Of a stretch of 64,000 bases of DNA, positions 1 through 9,661 are shown piece after piece (within the stretch, counting starts at the first letter, position 1; each line of letters starts with the position of its first letter). The DNA comes from Bacteroidales bacterium. Lineage in GTDB: Bacteria; Bacteroidota; Bacteroidia; Bacteroidales; UBA4417. A program made the position numbers and the translations under genes. The stretch is from contig JADJHD010000004.1 of assembly GCA_016707705.1 (NCBI GenBank), positions 62,001-126,000 on the forward strand, written 5' to 3'. The notes under the pieces are model-generated. The model did not search any database, was not told where the DNA came from, and worked only from the letters and a program-made list of their open reading frames with translations.

Positions 1-2
1 TT

Positions 3-1103
3 ATTCGTGAACACCCAAAGGAACTGGATGTAGAAGTCCTGACCGCTCATTCAAATGCTGCCCTGTTGATCAGGCAGGCGCTTGAATTCAAGCCCAATGT
101 TGTAGTGATTGGTAAGGAGAGCATGTATGAAAGGGTAAAGGAAGCTCTTGACCCTTTCGATATCAAGGTGTATGCAGGTGCAGAAGCCATTGAGCAGGTT
201 GTTGAAATGGGAACCGTTGATGTGGTTCTGGTTGCCCTGGTTGGGTTCTCAGGACTGAAGCCTACACTGAGTGCCATAGAAGCCGGAAAGCCTATTGCTC
301 TTGCCAACAAGGAAACTATGGTGGTTGCAGGTGAGCTGGTTACCAAAAGAGCGAAGGAGAAGGGAGTTAATATTTATCCGGTGGATTCAGAGCATTCTGC
401 CATTTTTCAATGCCTTGCCGGCGAATTCCACAATCCTGTTGAGAAAATAATACTTACAGCTTCAGGTGGTCCCTTCCGCGGAATGGACAAAACCGCACTT
501 GCGAATGTATCCCGTGAGCAGGCATTGAATCACCCAAACTGGAAGATGGGCTGCAAGGTCACAATTGACTCTGCAACCATGATGAACAAAGGCCTTGAGG
601 TTATTGAAGCCAAATGGCTTTTCGGACTGGATCCATCCCGAATAGAGGTAATAGTTCATCCCCAGAGTATTATTCATTCATTGGTGCAATTTGCCGATGG
701 TTCATTGAAGGCACAAATGGGCTTGCCCGATATGCGGCTTCCCATTCAGTATGCACTGACATATCCTGACAGGCTTGTATCTTCCTTTCCGAGGTTTAAT
801 TTCACTGATTATCCTCAGCTTACGTTTCAAAAACCTGACCCTGAGAGTTTCAGGTGTCTGGCTCTTGCCTACCTTGCCATGGAAAAAGGAGGGAATATCC
901 CTTGCATCATGAATGCTGCCGATGAAATTGCAGTTCATGCTTTCCTGCGCGATGAAATAAGTTTCCTTCAAATACCCGAGCTGATTGAACAATGCATGAA
1001 CGAAGCAGTTTTTATTAAGAATCCCACTTATGAAAACCTGCTGGAATCGGATTTAGCCGCCCGAAATCTGGCTGAAGAGATCGTTCGTAAAATGAAAGCT
1101 TGA
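3..1103 (+). CDS. dxr: 1-deoxy-D-xylulose 5-phosphate reductoisomerase, 5' partial
   Basis: This enzyme makes 2-C-methyl-D-erythritol 4-phosphate from DXP with NADPH, the committed step of the MEP isoprenoid pathway, in the cytosol. The frame is open from base 3 without a start, and its first codons (IREHPKELDVEVLTAHSNAA) match the family just after the Rossmann glycine loop, so the N-terminus lies left of the window. Conserved blocks seen are SEHSAIFQCL, TASGGPFR, NPNWKMG-like NHPNWKMG, DSATMMNKGLE and HPQSIIHSLVQF, which hold the metal- and substrate-binding residues. A TTG at 66 is only an internal codon. rseP follows 114 bp downstream on the same strand, a common Bacteroidota arrangement. 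Identification is firm; note the mevalonate operon at 54-58 kb. Confidence 0.96.
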   Translation: MREHPKELDVEVLTAHSNAALLIRQALEFKPNVVVIGKESMYERVKEALDPFDIKVYAGAEAIEQVVEMGTVDVVLVALVGFSGLKPTLSAIEAGKPIALANKETMVVAGELVTKRAKEKGVNIYPVDSEHSAIFQCLAGEFHNPVEKIILTASGGPFRGMDKTALANVSREQALNHPNWKMGCKVTIDSATMMNKGLEVIEAKWLFGLDPSRIEVIVHPQSIIHSLVQFADGSLKAQMGLPDMRLPIQYALTYPDRLVSSFPRFNFTDYPQLTFQKPDPESFRCLALAYLAMEKGGNIPCIMNAADEIAVHAFLRDEISFLQIPELIEQCMNEAVFIKNPTYENLLESDLAARNLAEEIVRKMKA

Positions 1104-1217
1104 TACTCGTACCTTTGTCGGCTAAAAATTATCAGCCTCTGCTTCTGGTTTCTGTGTAGAAGAAAAAGCAAATCAAACAGATTAAACAGTTCATTCAATC
1201 AATAGTAAATACAGTTC

Positions 1218-2543
1218 ATGGTTATTCTTGTAAAAGCTGCGCAATTATTACTCAGTCTTTCAATACTGGTCATCTTTCATGAGTTTGGGCATTATATTGC
1301 TGCCAAAATCTTTAAGACCCGCGTCGAAAAGTTCTATCTCTTCTTTGATCCATGGTTCTCGCTGTTCAAGTTCAAGAAAGGCGAAACTGAATACGGTATA
1401 GGCTGGCTTCCATTGGGAGGCTATGTTAAAATTTCCGGGATGATTGATGAATCCATGGATAAGGAGCAACTTAAACTGCCACCCCAGCCATTCGAATTCC
1501 GTGCTAAGCCGGCATGGCAGCGCTTGATTATCATGCTTGGAGGTGTTACCGTCAATATTCTTCTGGCCATTGGAATTTACATTATTACCCTTGCCGCATG
1601 GGGAGAAGAATATCTTCCAACCACTGAGGTTAAGTATGGTATTACAGTTGACTCGCTCGGACAGCAGCTAGGCCTCAGGAATGGGGACAAGATTCTCACC
1701 GTTGACAATGCCGTTGTTGAGGACTTCTTCAAGATTCCCGGACGCATCATCCTCGAGAATGCCAAAAGCATTCAGATTGAAAGGGATGGACAGAAAATGG
1801 ATATTCAGGTTCCGGCAGGATTCCTCTCGAAGCTGATAAAGCATCAGTCACCAGACTTTATTTCAGTAAGGATTCCCTTTGAAGTAGCTGACTTTGCCAA
1901 GAGTTCGATAGCACCTGCTGCAGGAATCAAGGTTGGAGATAAAATCATTGGACTTAATGATGAATCCACTCCCTATTTTGATCAGTTCAGGTCTTCACTT
2001 ATAAACAAGAAAAATCAAGATGTTACTGTTGTTGCCCTTCGTGGCAGCGATACCGTAAGGATGCAGGTTAAAGTTCCTGCAGAAGGCTTGTTGGGCATTG
2101 CGCCGAAACCTCCCATTGATTATTTTACCTTCAAGGAAAGGCATTACAATATCATTGAAGCTGTCCCGGCCGGAATTCACAAAGCCTACAAGGGTGTTGG
2201 CAATTACCTGAAACAGCTGAAGCTCATTTTCTCCCCTGAAGTTAAGGCATATGAATCTGTAGGTGGATTTATTACCATCGGTAAGATTTTTCCTTCTACA
2301 TGGGATTGGGAAGCTTTCTGGGGACTTACTGCCTTCCTCTCAATCATGCTTGCCATCCTGAACGTACTTCCTATTCCGGCACTGGATGGCGGACATGTGC
2401 TGTTCCTGCTCTTCGAGATAATTACCGGCCGCAAGCCCAGTGACAAGTTCCTGGAGTATGCGCAAATAGTGGGTATGGTCCTTCTTTTCGGACTGCTCAT
2501 TTTTGCCAATGGAAATGATATAATAAAACTGTTCAGGAATTGA
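1218..2543 (+). CDS. rseP: RseP-family site-2 intramembrane zinc metalloprotease
   Basis: Membrane-embedded site-2 protease that cleaves transmembrane anti-sigma factors or signal peptides within the inner membrane. The zinc site HEFGH is at residues 21-25 in the first transmembrane helix, a second helix follows the GGVTVNI block near residue 108, two PDZ-like segments fill roughly 140-290, and the C-terminal NVLPIPALDGGH motif near residue 385 supplies the third zinc ligand (Asp). Length of 441 residues is normal. The ATG at 1218 gives an N-terminus that starts directly in the first helix, as expected. It lies 114 bp after dxr and ends at a strong hairpin shared with the convergent moxR gene. 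The specific substrate cannot be told from sequence. Confidence 0.95.
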   Translation: MVILVKAAQLLLSLSILVIFHEFGHYIAAKIFKTRVEKFYLFFDPWFSLFKFKKGETEYGIGWLPLGGYVKISGMIDESMDKEQLKLPPQPFEFRAKPAWQRLIIMLGGVTVNILLAIGIYIITLAAWGEEYLPTTEVKYGITVDSLGQQLGLRNGDKILTVDNAVVEDFFKIPGRIILENAKSIQIERDGQKMDIQVPAGFLSKLIKHQSPDFISVRIPFEVADFAKSSIAPAAGIKVGDKIIGLNDESTPYFDQFRSSLINKKNQDVTVVALRGSDTVRMQVKVPAEGLLGIAPKPPIDYFTFKERHYNIIEAVPAGIHKAYKGVGNYLKQLKLIFSPEVKAYESVGGFITIGKIFPSTWDWEAFWGLTAFLSIMLAILNVLPIPALDGGHVLFLLFEIITGRKPSDKFLEYAQIVGMVLLFGLLIFANGNDIIKLFRN

Positions 2544-2576
2544 TGCCTTATAATTTGATAAGCAGTTTCAATTGCT

Positions 2577-2613
2577 AAAAAAAAGGCCCGGAAAATTCTC
2601 CCGGGCCTTTTTT
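2577..2613. terminator. Bidirectional rho-independent terminator between rseP and moxR
   Basis: A perfect stem AGGCCCGG (2584-2591) / CCGGGCCT (2601-2608) with a 9-base loop is flanked by an A run on the left and a T run on the right, so it can work for rseP (plus) and for the convergent moxR operon (minus), whose stop is 18 bp away. Confidence 0.9.
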
Positions 2614-2630
2614 CATATATCTGTTTAAGC

Positions 2631-3605
2631 TTATTTGAGCAGTTCCTTTACAATAAGTTCTTCCTTGATTCCTTCAGCTTCTGCCTTGTAGTTTCTTACG
2701 ATTCGATGACGGAGGATAGCTGTTGAAACTGCCATTACGTCTTCGATATCAGGTGAATACTTTCCATTGACGGCAGCATGGCATTTAGCTCCCAGGATGA
2801 GATATTGCGAGGCACGCGGACCAGCACCCCAGGTAAGGTAGTTATTCGCCCATGGATGAGCTGAAGCAGTTCCGGGCCTGGTTTTGGATGCCAGATTCAC
2901 AGCATACTGATATACATTGTCGGCAACAGGGATGCGGCGGATGAGTTCCTGGAAATAGGTGATTTCATCAGCTTCCAGAATAACATTCACATCGGCAGAG
3001 TAATTTGCAGTAGTGGTTTTTACCACGCGAATCTCTTCCTCAAAAGAAGGATAATCGAGCCATATATTAAACATAAAGCGGTCGAGCTGAGCTTCAGGCA
3101 GGGGATAGGTTCCTTCCTGCTCGATAGGGTTCTGTGTTGCAAGAACAAAGAAAGGCTCCTGAAGCTTATGGCTTATACCGGCAACAGTAACAGCCTTTTC
3201 CTGCATTGCCTCCAAAAGGGCACTTTGGGTTTTGGGCGGAGTTCTGTTAATCTCATCAGCAAGGATGATATTGGCGAACACAGGGCCCTTAATGAATTTA
3301 AAATGGCGGTTCTCGTCGAGGATTTCAGTTCCGATGATATCACTTGGCATCAGGTCAGGTGTAAACTGAATCCTGCTGTAGGATAGTCCGAGCGCCTTTG
3401 AAATCGTATTTACGAGCAAGGTTTTGGCCAGTCCGGGAACACCAACAAGCAAGCCGTGGCCCTTGCTGAAAATGGCAATAAGAACATTCTTTACAACCTC
3501 ATCCTGCCCTACTATTACTTTCCCGATCTCGGAACGCAGCGCATTGTATTTTACAACAAAAGCATCCAGTGCTTCTGTGTCTGATTTATATGGTGTCATT
3601 GGCAT
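2631..3605 (-). CDS. MoxR-family AAA+ ATPase
   Basis: MoxR-type AAA+ ATPases act as chaperones for assembly or metal loading of partner proteins, often with VWA-domain proteins. The Walker A motif GVPGLAKT is at residues 55-62 and Walker B LADEIN at 115-120, followed by the family-typical RTPPKTQSALLEAMQE and the sensor stretch ATQNPIEQEGTYPLPEAQLDRF. At 324 residues the length is normal. Initiation could be at Met1 or Met3 (MTPYKSD). It is the last gene of a minus-strand run behind three parvulin-type foldases (27 bp after the nearest), which suggests an envelope-related job. No DUF58 or VWA partner gene lies next to it, so the client is unknown. Confidence 0.93.
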   Translation of the reverse strand: MPMTPYKSDTEALDAFVVKYNALRSEIGKVIVGQDEVVKNVLIAIFSKGHGLLVGVPGLAKTLLVNTISKALGLSYSRIQFTPDLMPSDIIGTEILDENRHFKFIKGPVFANIILADEINRTPPKTQSALLEAMQEKAVTVAGISHKLQEPFFVLATQNPIEQEGTYPLPEAQLDRFMFNIWLDYPSFEEEIRVVKTTTANYSADVNVILEADEITYFQELIRRIPVADNVYQYAVNLASKTRPGTASAHPWANNYLTWGAGPRASQYLILGAKCHAAVNGKYSPDIEDVMAVSTAILRHRIVRNYKAEAEGIKEELIVKELLK

Positions 3606-3632
3606 CGCCTGTTTAATAATTAATAAAAGATG

Positions 3633-4997
3633 CTATTTAACTGCAGTGCCATCCAGGTTCCAGTCGTAACGCAGTTCGCAGTCCTTGAAACGGTCATTTA
3701 TACGGATATAGGCTGTTTTAGCCTTTTCTTCTATCCATTTGCCCATTGCGGCTTCCTTCTTTTTATTGAGAGCCCATTCCTGAATCTTGTCGTAATCATC
3801 CTTGATATTGGCCCTGTGCGGATCGGTGCGCAGTTTGAGGTATAGAAGCCTGTAAGCCTGAGTGCCATCTTCGGTAGCAAAGGGTACAGCCCTTGAGGTT
3901 TCACCAACCTTCAGCTTGTCAATTGTGAAAAATACCTTTGGGTCAAGTTCATCAGCAGGCCAGCGGGTATTTCCGCTATTAGTGTTTTGCATCAGGCCTC
4001 CATTTACTTTCCCCGGATCGTCGCTGAATTTCTTGACTGCCTGCTCAAAAGTGATGGAATCAAGCCTGATCAGGTCGGATATACTGTCGAGCTTGCTGCT
4101 GGCAACTACCAAATCAGTAGGAGAAACTTTAGGGACAATCAGGATATGTCGGGCATTGACATATTCACCTTTTCTTTCAATCAACTGAAGAATATGATAA
4201 CCGGCTTTGGTTTTGATGATTTCCGAAACATCGCCCTTGTTCTTGAGGTTGAAGGCGGCAGCTTCAAATTCGGGATACATGGTTCCACGTCCGAAGAGTC
4301 CAAGTTCACCTCCCTTGGCTGCGGAACCTGGGTCTTCGGAGTACAGAATTGCCAGTGTGGCAAACTTCTCACCTTTCAGAACCCTGTCGCGGAGGTTGCT
4401 GATCTTTTCCCTTGAAAGGCTCAGCTCTTCATTGCTTACCGGTGGCTGCTTAACAATTTGTCCTATTTCATACTCAGTAGGAATGATGGGTACGCTGTCG
4501 GGAGGCAACTGGGCAAAATAGGCTTTGATTTCTGAAGGAGTAACCTTGATGCTTTCGGTAATCTTCCCCTGCATCTGAGCAGCCAGCATTTCCTGGCGCA
4601 AAGGCTCCTTGAGTTCAGCCTTGAATTCAACTACAGATTTGTCATAGAAGCTTTCAAGTTTTTCCTGTGATCCGAATTGCTGGATATAATAGCGCAAACG
4701 GCGGTCAAGTTCCGAATCCACCTGATCATCACCAACCACAAGACTGTCAATCTCTGACTGGTATAAGAGGAGCTTTTGAAACATCAGGTCCTCAAATATC
4801 CTGCAGCGCATCTCCACAGGGTCACCTGCACCACCCTGGGCACGCATTTGCTGGTATTGATTTTCAACATCCGACCAGAGTATTGGATGTCCACCTATCA
4901 CTGCTACAATTTCATCCACAATCTTATCCTGTGCTTTCACATGGTTAAGGGTGGCAGTAAGCAGTAATATAAGGCTAAACAGGATGATCTTTCTCAT
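3633..4997 (-). CDS. SurA-like periplasmic peptidyl-prolyl isomerase (two parvulin domains)
   Basis: Exported chaperone/PPIase expected to help outer membrane proteins fold in the periplasm. A signal peptide covers residues 1-22 (hydrophobic FSLILLLTATLN, ending VKAQ). An N-terminal SurA-type helical region (about 25-165) is followed by two parvulin domains, the first around 178-280 (EYEIGQIVKQPP to GYHILQLIE) and the second around 283-390 (NARHILIVPK onward). Length of 454 residues fits SurA. It sits 11 bp behind the 285-residue lipoprotein and 27 bp ahead of moxR, so all are probably cotranscribed. Calling it the true SurA orthologue is inference, since the 664-residue neighbour has a similar design. 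Confidence 0.88.
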   Translation of the reverse strand: MRKIILFSLILLLTATLNHVKAQDKIVDEIVAVIGGHPILWSDVENQYQQMRAQGGAGDPVEMRCRIFEDLMFQKLLLYQSEIDSLVVGDDQVDSELDRRLRYYIQQFGSQEKLESFYDKSVVEFKAELKEPLRQEMLAAQMQGKITESIKVTPSEIKAYFAQLPPDSVPIIPTEYEIGQIVKQPPVSNEELSLSREKISNLRDRVLKGEKFATLAILYSEDPGSAAKGGELGLFGRGTMYPEFEAAAFNLKNKGDVSEIIKTKAGYHILQLIERKGEYVNARHILIVPKVSPTDLVVASSKLDSISDLIRLDSITFEQAVKKFSDDPGKVNGGLMQNTNSGNTRWPADELDPKVFFTIDKLKVGETSRAVPFATEDGTQAYRLLYLKLRTDPHRANIKDDYDKIQEWALNKKKEAAMGKWIEEKAKTAYIRINDRFKDCELRYDWNLDGTAVK

Positions 4998-5008
4998 GCG
5001 GACGTTTA

Positions 5009-5866
5009 TTAGTATGAATAGATTTCAAAATTCTTTTTTCCCAAAGCAGCTTTGTACAGATCTTCTTCCATTCCGGAAATAAGGCCTGATTTGCGCTTGT
5101 TCAGCAGGATTGCCCTGATGTTGGCAATTTCAAAACTCAAAGGGGATATGCTTTCTTTTACTTTATATTCCTTAACTCTGACGAAATACCGAAAGGTTGA
5201 GTCCTCAGTTTCGAAATAAGGGTTCTTTCCAAGAAACTCAAGCTGGTCAGTTACTTTAACCGGAACTTTACCGGCAAGTTCTGCAAACGAAATCCAGCCC
5301 TGTTCATCAAGTTGAAAGACTGCTGCATGCTGCTGACATAATTCTGTGAGCTTTTCAACATCAGCTGGTTTATCACTCTTAATCAGCTGCCTGAATTTGG
5401 GTGCAAGAGGGGTATTGCGGCTTACAGAAACATAGGAAGCCCTGAGGATATTCTCATGCAGCAGGAAGTTCGCCTGATTCTGATTGTAGTAATCCTCAAT
5501 TTCCTTCATGCTCAGTGTTGTATCCAGCTTTTGCCTGATCAGTTCTGATTCATACTGGAAGATTACAAGTGAATTGCGATACTGCTGAACTTGTTTTTCG
5601 AAATTCATCTGCTCATCACTCAGGTTTGATTCTGCCTGATGAAGCAGCAATTCCTGCTTGATCCAGTTGTTGATATAGCTCTTGGTGATATCTATACTAT
5701 CCTTGCTGCTGGTTCCTGAAGGCACCAATCCCTGCATGTCGCTGGTATAGAGATATTTCTCATACACCCGGGCAATGGGTTTTCCTTTTTTGCCCGACTC
5801 CCCAAAATACTTGCAGGAGGTAAGCGCAAAAGTCAGGATTGCAAGAAACAGAACAGATTTCATCAT
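5009..5866 (-). CDS. Lipoprotein, SurA/PpiC-related chaperone lacking a clear parvulin domain
   Basis: A 285-residue lipoprotein: the N-terminus MMKSVLFLAILTFALTSC gives a lipobox ending at Cys18, followed by charged residues (KYFGESGKKGK). The body is helical and hydrophilic with SurA-N-like features (INNWIKQELLLHQAE around 67-81, and a repeat of the ExxxYYNQNQANF type that foldases use ahead of the PPIase domain). I see no catalytic parvulin core, so it may act as a chaperone only. Its ATG overlaps the stop of the upstream 664-residue PPIase by 4 bp (translational coupling), and the SurA-like gene starts 11 bp after it. Placement in the foldase operon is the best functional clue. Confidence 0.75.
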   Translation of the reverse strand: MMKSVLFLAILTFALTSCKYFGESGKKGKPIARVYEKYLYTSDMQGLVPSGTSSKDSIDITKSYINNWIKQELLLHQAESNLSDEQMNFEKQVQQYRNSLVIFQYESELIRQKLDTTLSMKEIEDYYNQNQANFLLHENILRASYVSVSRNTPLAPKFRQLIKSDKPADVEKLTELCQQHAAVFQLDEQGWISFAELAGKVPVKVTDQLEFLGKNPYFETEDSTFRYFVRVKEYKVKESISPLSFEIANIRAILLNKRKSGLISGMEEDLYKAALGKKNFEIYSY

Positions 5867-7857
5867 TGTTTTTCAAACAGACTGGAAAATATATCTTTCT
5901 TTACTTCCACCTCGTACTTGGCACGAAGTTCAGCAATCCATTCCTTCTCCAGAAAATTCTGATAATCGGCAGTAATAATTCCCCTTGCTTCGTGCAATTC
6001 CTTAGGTTCGGGCTGCACAAGTCGGTGAATTACCACAAGGGTGTTTTTGCCGGCTTTAGTCATGAAAGGTCCGTAGGTTCCGGCTTTCCACTCCAAACTA
6101 TCGACTACCATGTTTTCACCGCGAAGGAATTTCTTATGCTCGATGCTGATTTTCTGGATAGTATCCTGATTTATGGCAGCGAGAATCTGTGCATCGCTCA
6201 ACCCTTTCTTGACCATTTTCTTCAATCCCTTGACAACACCGGGGTCATTGATGGTTATAATGGAAGCATCCAGTCGCTGTTCCCACATATAGTTATTCCT
6301 GTTCTTAACATAGAACTGCTGAAGTCCAACAGTATCCTTAACGGCCTTGGTCCAGACCTTTTTATCGGTAAGATCGAACAACAGGATGCCATCATGATAT
6401 TCAGTCATCAAGGCCTTGAAATCAGGATACTTGTTTTCGAGCTGACTATCAGCATACTTCATTACTGCATCATCAACAAATTCCTTGTATTGTGAGTTTA
6501 GAAATGCAGGTATATCCTTTTTGGCGCCCTTACGCTGGGCCGCTGCCAGATATTTTGCGAATTCGGGTTGGGTATAGGTGCGGGTCCCAATTGTAAACAT
6601 CGGTTTGGTAAGAGCATCAGCTTGCTGAACTTTCCAGGATGCATTGAAAATTGAATCGGTCACAATGCTGTTAAACTCCTGGAGGCTGGATGGGTCTTCC
6701 CTGAAGCCATATTCACCCTTGGTTAAATTAAGAAATGACTCTTTGGAAATATTAACCCTGTCGTTCTTGGCAATCTTCTGCCTGATTTCTTCCTTTTCAT
6801 CGTCAAAGGATCCTATCGGCTTGCGATCGTTCAGCTTTACGATATGCCATCCGAAACTGGTCTGGAAAGGTTCTGAGTAATCTCCGGTCTTCTTAAGTTT
6901 ATTGATGGTTTGAATGAACTCAGGAAGCATTCGGTTAACGCCGAACCAGGGCAGTACTCCACCCTTATCAGAAGAGCTCTTGTCGTCGGAGAATTTCTTT
7001 GCTACTGCACCAAAGTCATTGCCATTGCGGAGCATTGTATAAGCCAGATTTGCTGAATCTGCTACCTTGAGGGAGTCGTCAAGGGTACCGTTTTTGGGAA
7101 AGATCAGGATGATGTGTGCAATCTGAACCTTACCCATTGCAGGGAGTTTATCGGTGAGTTTGATGAGGTGGTAGCCGAAATCGGTGCGGATAGGCATGCT
7201 GATGTCGCCAACTTTCATATTGTATGCGGCATTTTCGAAGCCATATACCATGTCGAAGGCTGTGAAATAACCAAGATCGCCCTGATTGCCGGGAATGGTC
7301 TTGCCTTCAGCCGTTCTGCTATGTGCGGAAGGATCATCAGATTCAGTTGATGCGAGCTTTCCAAAATCTTCACCTTTCAATACTCTCTTTCTGATTTGCA
7401 TGATTTTATTCCAGGCAGCAAGAGTGTCGGCGGCAGAGGCAAACCTGTCAACCTTAACCAGGATATGGCTGCCCCTAACATCTGAAAGCTTTCTGGTAAA
7501 TGCTTCCTGAATCAATGCATCGGTAGCCTTGTTATTGGTAAGGTATGGCTGAGTAAGTTGCTTGCGGTAGGAAGACAGTTCATCAATGAAAGTTTTGATG
7601 GTGTCCATGCCAAGGGTTTTGGCTTCCCTGACTTTTAACCTGAAATTGATATAAAGGTCGAGATACTCTTCAAGGGACTGACGATCCATTGCTTCTCCCT
7701 TTGGATTATTCTTCTGATATACTTTCAGGAACTCTCCCCGGGTAATTGATTCATCAGCAACCTTAAGCATAACCGGGTCATTACTCTGGGCCTTCACTGA
7801 CTGAATAAGGCTAATAAACACCAGGAGCATTAAGGAAATGGATAATCTCTGTTTCAT
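5863..7857 (-). CDS. Large periplasmic PpiC-type peptidyl-prolyl isomerase
   Basis: Exported foldase of 664 residues with a signal peptide (MKQRLSISLMLLVFISLIQSVKAQ). Two parvulin domains are visible: about 128-240 (starts RGSHILVKVD, ends FGYHLIKLTD) and about 242-350 (starts AHIILIF, ends FGWHIVKLND). The C-terminal 300 residues resemble a PPIase-associated region with no further PPIase core. It is the first gene of the foldase operon, overlapping the next gene by 4 bp, and begins 101 bp downstream of guaB. In Bacteroidota such large PpiC proteins are assumed to serve outer membrane protein and T9SS traffic; that role is inference here. Confidence 0.88.
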   Translation of the reverse strand: MKQRLSISLMLLVFISLIQSVKAQSNDPVMLKVADESITRGEFLKVYQKNNPKGEAMDRQSLEEYLDLYINFRLKVREAKTLGMDTIKTFIDELSSYRKQLTQPYLTNNKATDALIQEAFTRKLSDVRGSHILVKVDRFASAADTLAAWNKIMQIRKRVLKGEDFGKLASTESDDPSAHSRTAEGKTIPGNQGDLGYFTAFDMVYGFENAAYNMKVGDISMPIRTDFGYHLIKLTDKLPAMGKVQIAHIILIFPKNGTLDDSLKVADSANLAYTMLRNGNDFGAVAKKFSDDKSSSDKGGVLPWFGVNRMLPEFIQTINKLKKTGDYSEPFQTSFGWHIVKLNDRKPIGSFDDEKEEIRQKIAKNDRVNISKESFLNLTKGEYGFREDPSSLQEFNSIVTDSIFNASWKVQQADALTKPMFTIGTRTYTQPEFAKYLAAAQRKGAKKDIPAFLNSQYKEFVDDAVMKYADSQLENKYPDFKALMTEYHDGILLFDLTDKKVWTKAVKDTVGLQQFYVKNRNNYMWEQRLDASIITINDPGVVKGLKKMVKKGLSDAQILAAINQDTIQKISIEHKKFLRGENMVVDSLEWKAGTYGPFMTKAGKNTLVVIHRLVQPEPKELHEARGIITADYQNFLEKEWIAELRAKYEVEVKKDIFSSLFEKQ

Positions 7858-7958
7858 TTGTTTGGGTATTTCAAATTGACATCCTGCTCTGGCATTGCCA
7901 TTGAGACAGGCTGGAGGGTTAAAAAATGGGTTTCTGTTACTCTGGTTTCTGGGGCACT

Positions 7959-9428
7959 TTATCTACTGTAATTCGGGGCTTCACTGGTGATAGTGATATC
8001 ATGCGGATGGCTTTCTATAACGCCGGCAGAGGTTACCTTTATAAACCTGGCTTTTTGGAGGGATTCAATATTCATGGAACCTGTATAGCCCATACCGGCA
8101 CGAAGTCCTCCAACCATTTGATGGATTACTTCCGAAAGAGTTCCCTTATAAGGTACCCTGCCTACAATGCCTTCGGGCACGAGTTTTTTGATATCATCTT
8201 CAGCATCCTGGAAATAACGGTCCTTTGAGCCTTTCTGCATGGCTTCGATGGAGCCCATTCCACGGTAAGTCTTGTACTTGCGGCCTTCGTAAATAATGGT
8301 TTCTCCTGGTGATTCTTCAACTCCTGCGAACAGTGAACCAGCCATAATGCTGGATGCTCCTGCTGCAAGGGCTTTCACGATATCACCGGTGTAACGGATA
8401 CCGCCATCGGCTATTACTGGAATTCCCGTGCCTTTGAGAGCGGTCGAAACGTTATAGATGGCAGACAACTGAGGAACCCCGATTCCGGCAATAATACGTG
8501 TGGTGCAGATTGAACCGGGACCTATTCCTACCTTAACAGCGTCGGCACCTGCATTGGCAAGAGCAATAGCAGCTTCAGCAGTGGCAATATTTCCGATAAT
8601 CACTTCCAGATCCGGGAATCTGCTCTTAACAAGGCGGGCAGTTTCGATAACTCCCCTGGAATGTCCATGGGCGGTGTCGATAACGATAGCATCAACTGAA
8701 TTCTTTACCAGTTCGGCAACTCTTTCGAGTACATCACCGGTAACGCCTACTGCTGCAGCAACCCTTAATCTTCCCCTCTCATCCTTGCAGGCGTTTGGCC
8801 TAGCCTTGATCTTGATAATATCCTTGTAGGTGATGAGTCCAACCAGTCTGTAGTTCTTATCGACAACAGGCAGTTTTTCAATCTTATACTGCTGCAGGAT
8901 GTCAGCAGCTTTCTCGAAATCAGTGAATTCAGTGGTAGTAATGAGGTTCTCCCTGGTCATGACCTCATTGATGGGCCTTGAAGGATTGCGTTCAAACCTC
9001 AGGTCGCGGTTGGTAATTATCCCCACAAGCTTACCATCGTTGTTCACGATTGGAATACCACCAATCTTGAATTCCCTCATGATTTTGTGGGCATCCTCAA
9101 CCAATGCGTCTTCCTTAAGGGTGATAGGTTCAACGATCATACCGTTTTCGGCACGTTTAACCTTGTACACCTCATTGCCCTGATCCTCGATGCTCATATT
9201 CTTGTGCATCACCCCAATTCCGCCCTCCTGAGCCATGGCAATTGCCATAGTACTTCCGGTGACTGTATCCATCGCTGCAGATACAATCGGAATATTCATT
9301 CTAATCTTTCGGGTGAGCAGGGAAGAGATGTCAACATCGCGTGGCAAAACTTCGGAATATGCCGGGACGAGAAGCACGTCATCGTAGGTCAATCCTTCGC
9401 CGGCAAATTTTTGATCATCAGTAAACAT
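7959..9428 (-). CDS. guaB: Inosine-5'-monophosphate dehydrogenase
   Basis: Oxidises IMP to XMP with NAD, the rate-limiting step of guanine nucleotide synthesis. The sequence shows the N-terminal TYDDVLLVPAYSE block, a pair of CBS domains (about residues 95-205), the active-site loop GPGSICTTR with catalytic Cys near residue 305, IADGGIRYTGDI, and the flap stretch YRGMGSIEAM. At 489 residues it is full length. The gene stands alone between the exported foldase operon and the T9SS cargo gene. A CAAATTTA (minus-strand TAAATTTG) at 9448-9455 could be the -7 promoter element. Paired with adenine deaminase at 52-54 kb it belongs to purine metabolism, although the two are not linked. Confidence 0.97.
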   Translation of the reverse strand: MFTDDQKFAGEGLTYDDVLLVPAYSEVLPRDVDISSLLTRKIRMNIPIVSAAMDTVTGSTMAIAMAQEGGIGVMHKNMSIEDQGNEVYKVKRAENGMIVEPITLKEDALVEDAHKIMREFKIGGIPIVNNDGKLVGIITNRDLRFERNPSRPINEVMTRENLITTTEFTDFEKAADILQQYKIEKLPVVDKNYRLVGLITYKDIIKIKARPNACKDERGRLRVAAAVGVTGDVLERVAELVKNSVDAIVIDTAHGHSRGVIETARLVKSRFPDLEVIIGNIATAEAAIALANAGADAVKVGIGPGSICTTRIIAGIGVPQLSAIYNVSTALKGTGIPVIADGGIRYTGDIVKALAAGASSIMAGSLFAGVEESPGETIIYEGRKYKTYRGMGSIEAMQKGSKDRYFQDAEDDIKKLVPEGIVGRVPYKGTLSEVIHQMVGGLRAGMGYTGSMNIESLQKARFIKVTSAGVIESHPHDITITSEAPNYSR

Positions 9429-9661
9429 AGACCTTTATTTGAAGATGCAAATTTATTAAATTTAACTAAAGGCTTTATTAAAAAATGTTAAGCCTTTATT
9501 ACTGTAAAGGGTATTGACAAATAAATTTTATTTGTTGGAATATATATATTGAATTCGATTTTGAAACTTCTGACTGAAGCAACCTTTGAATTCAGGTACA
9601 GTTGCATTATTTGGTCCCGGATTTTTAACCTTATTTCCCGGGTAGTGAGGCATGTTTTTAC

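Noticed and set aside
5839..6495. 218-codon plus-strand frame antisense to the large PPIase
   Set aside because: Shadow of a strongly supported minus-strand gene with signal peptide and two parvulin domains.
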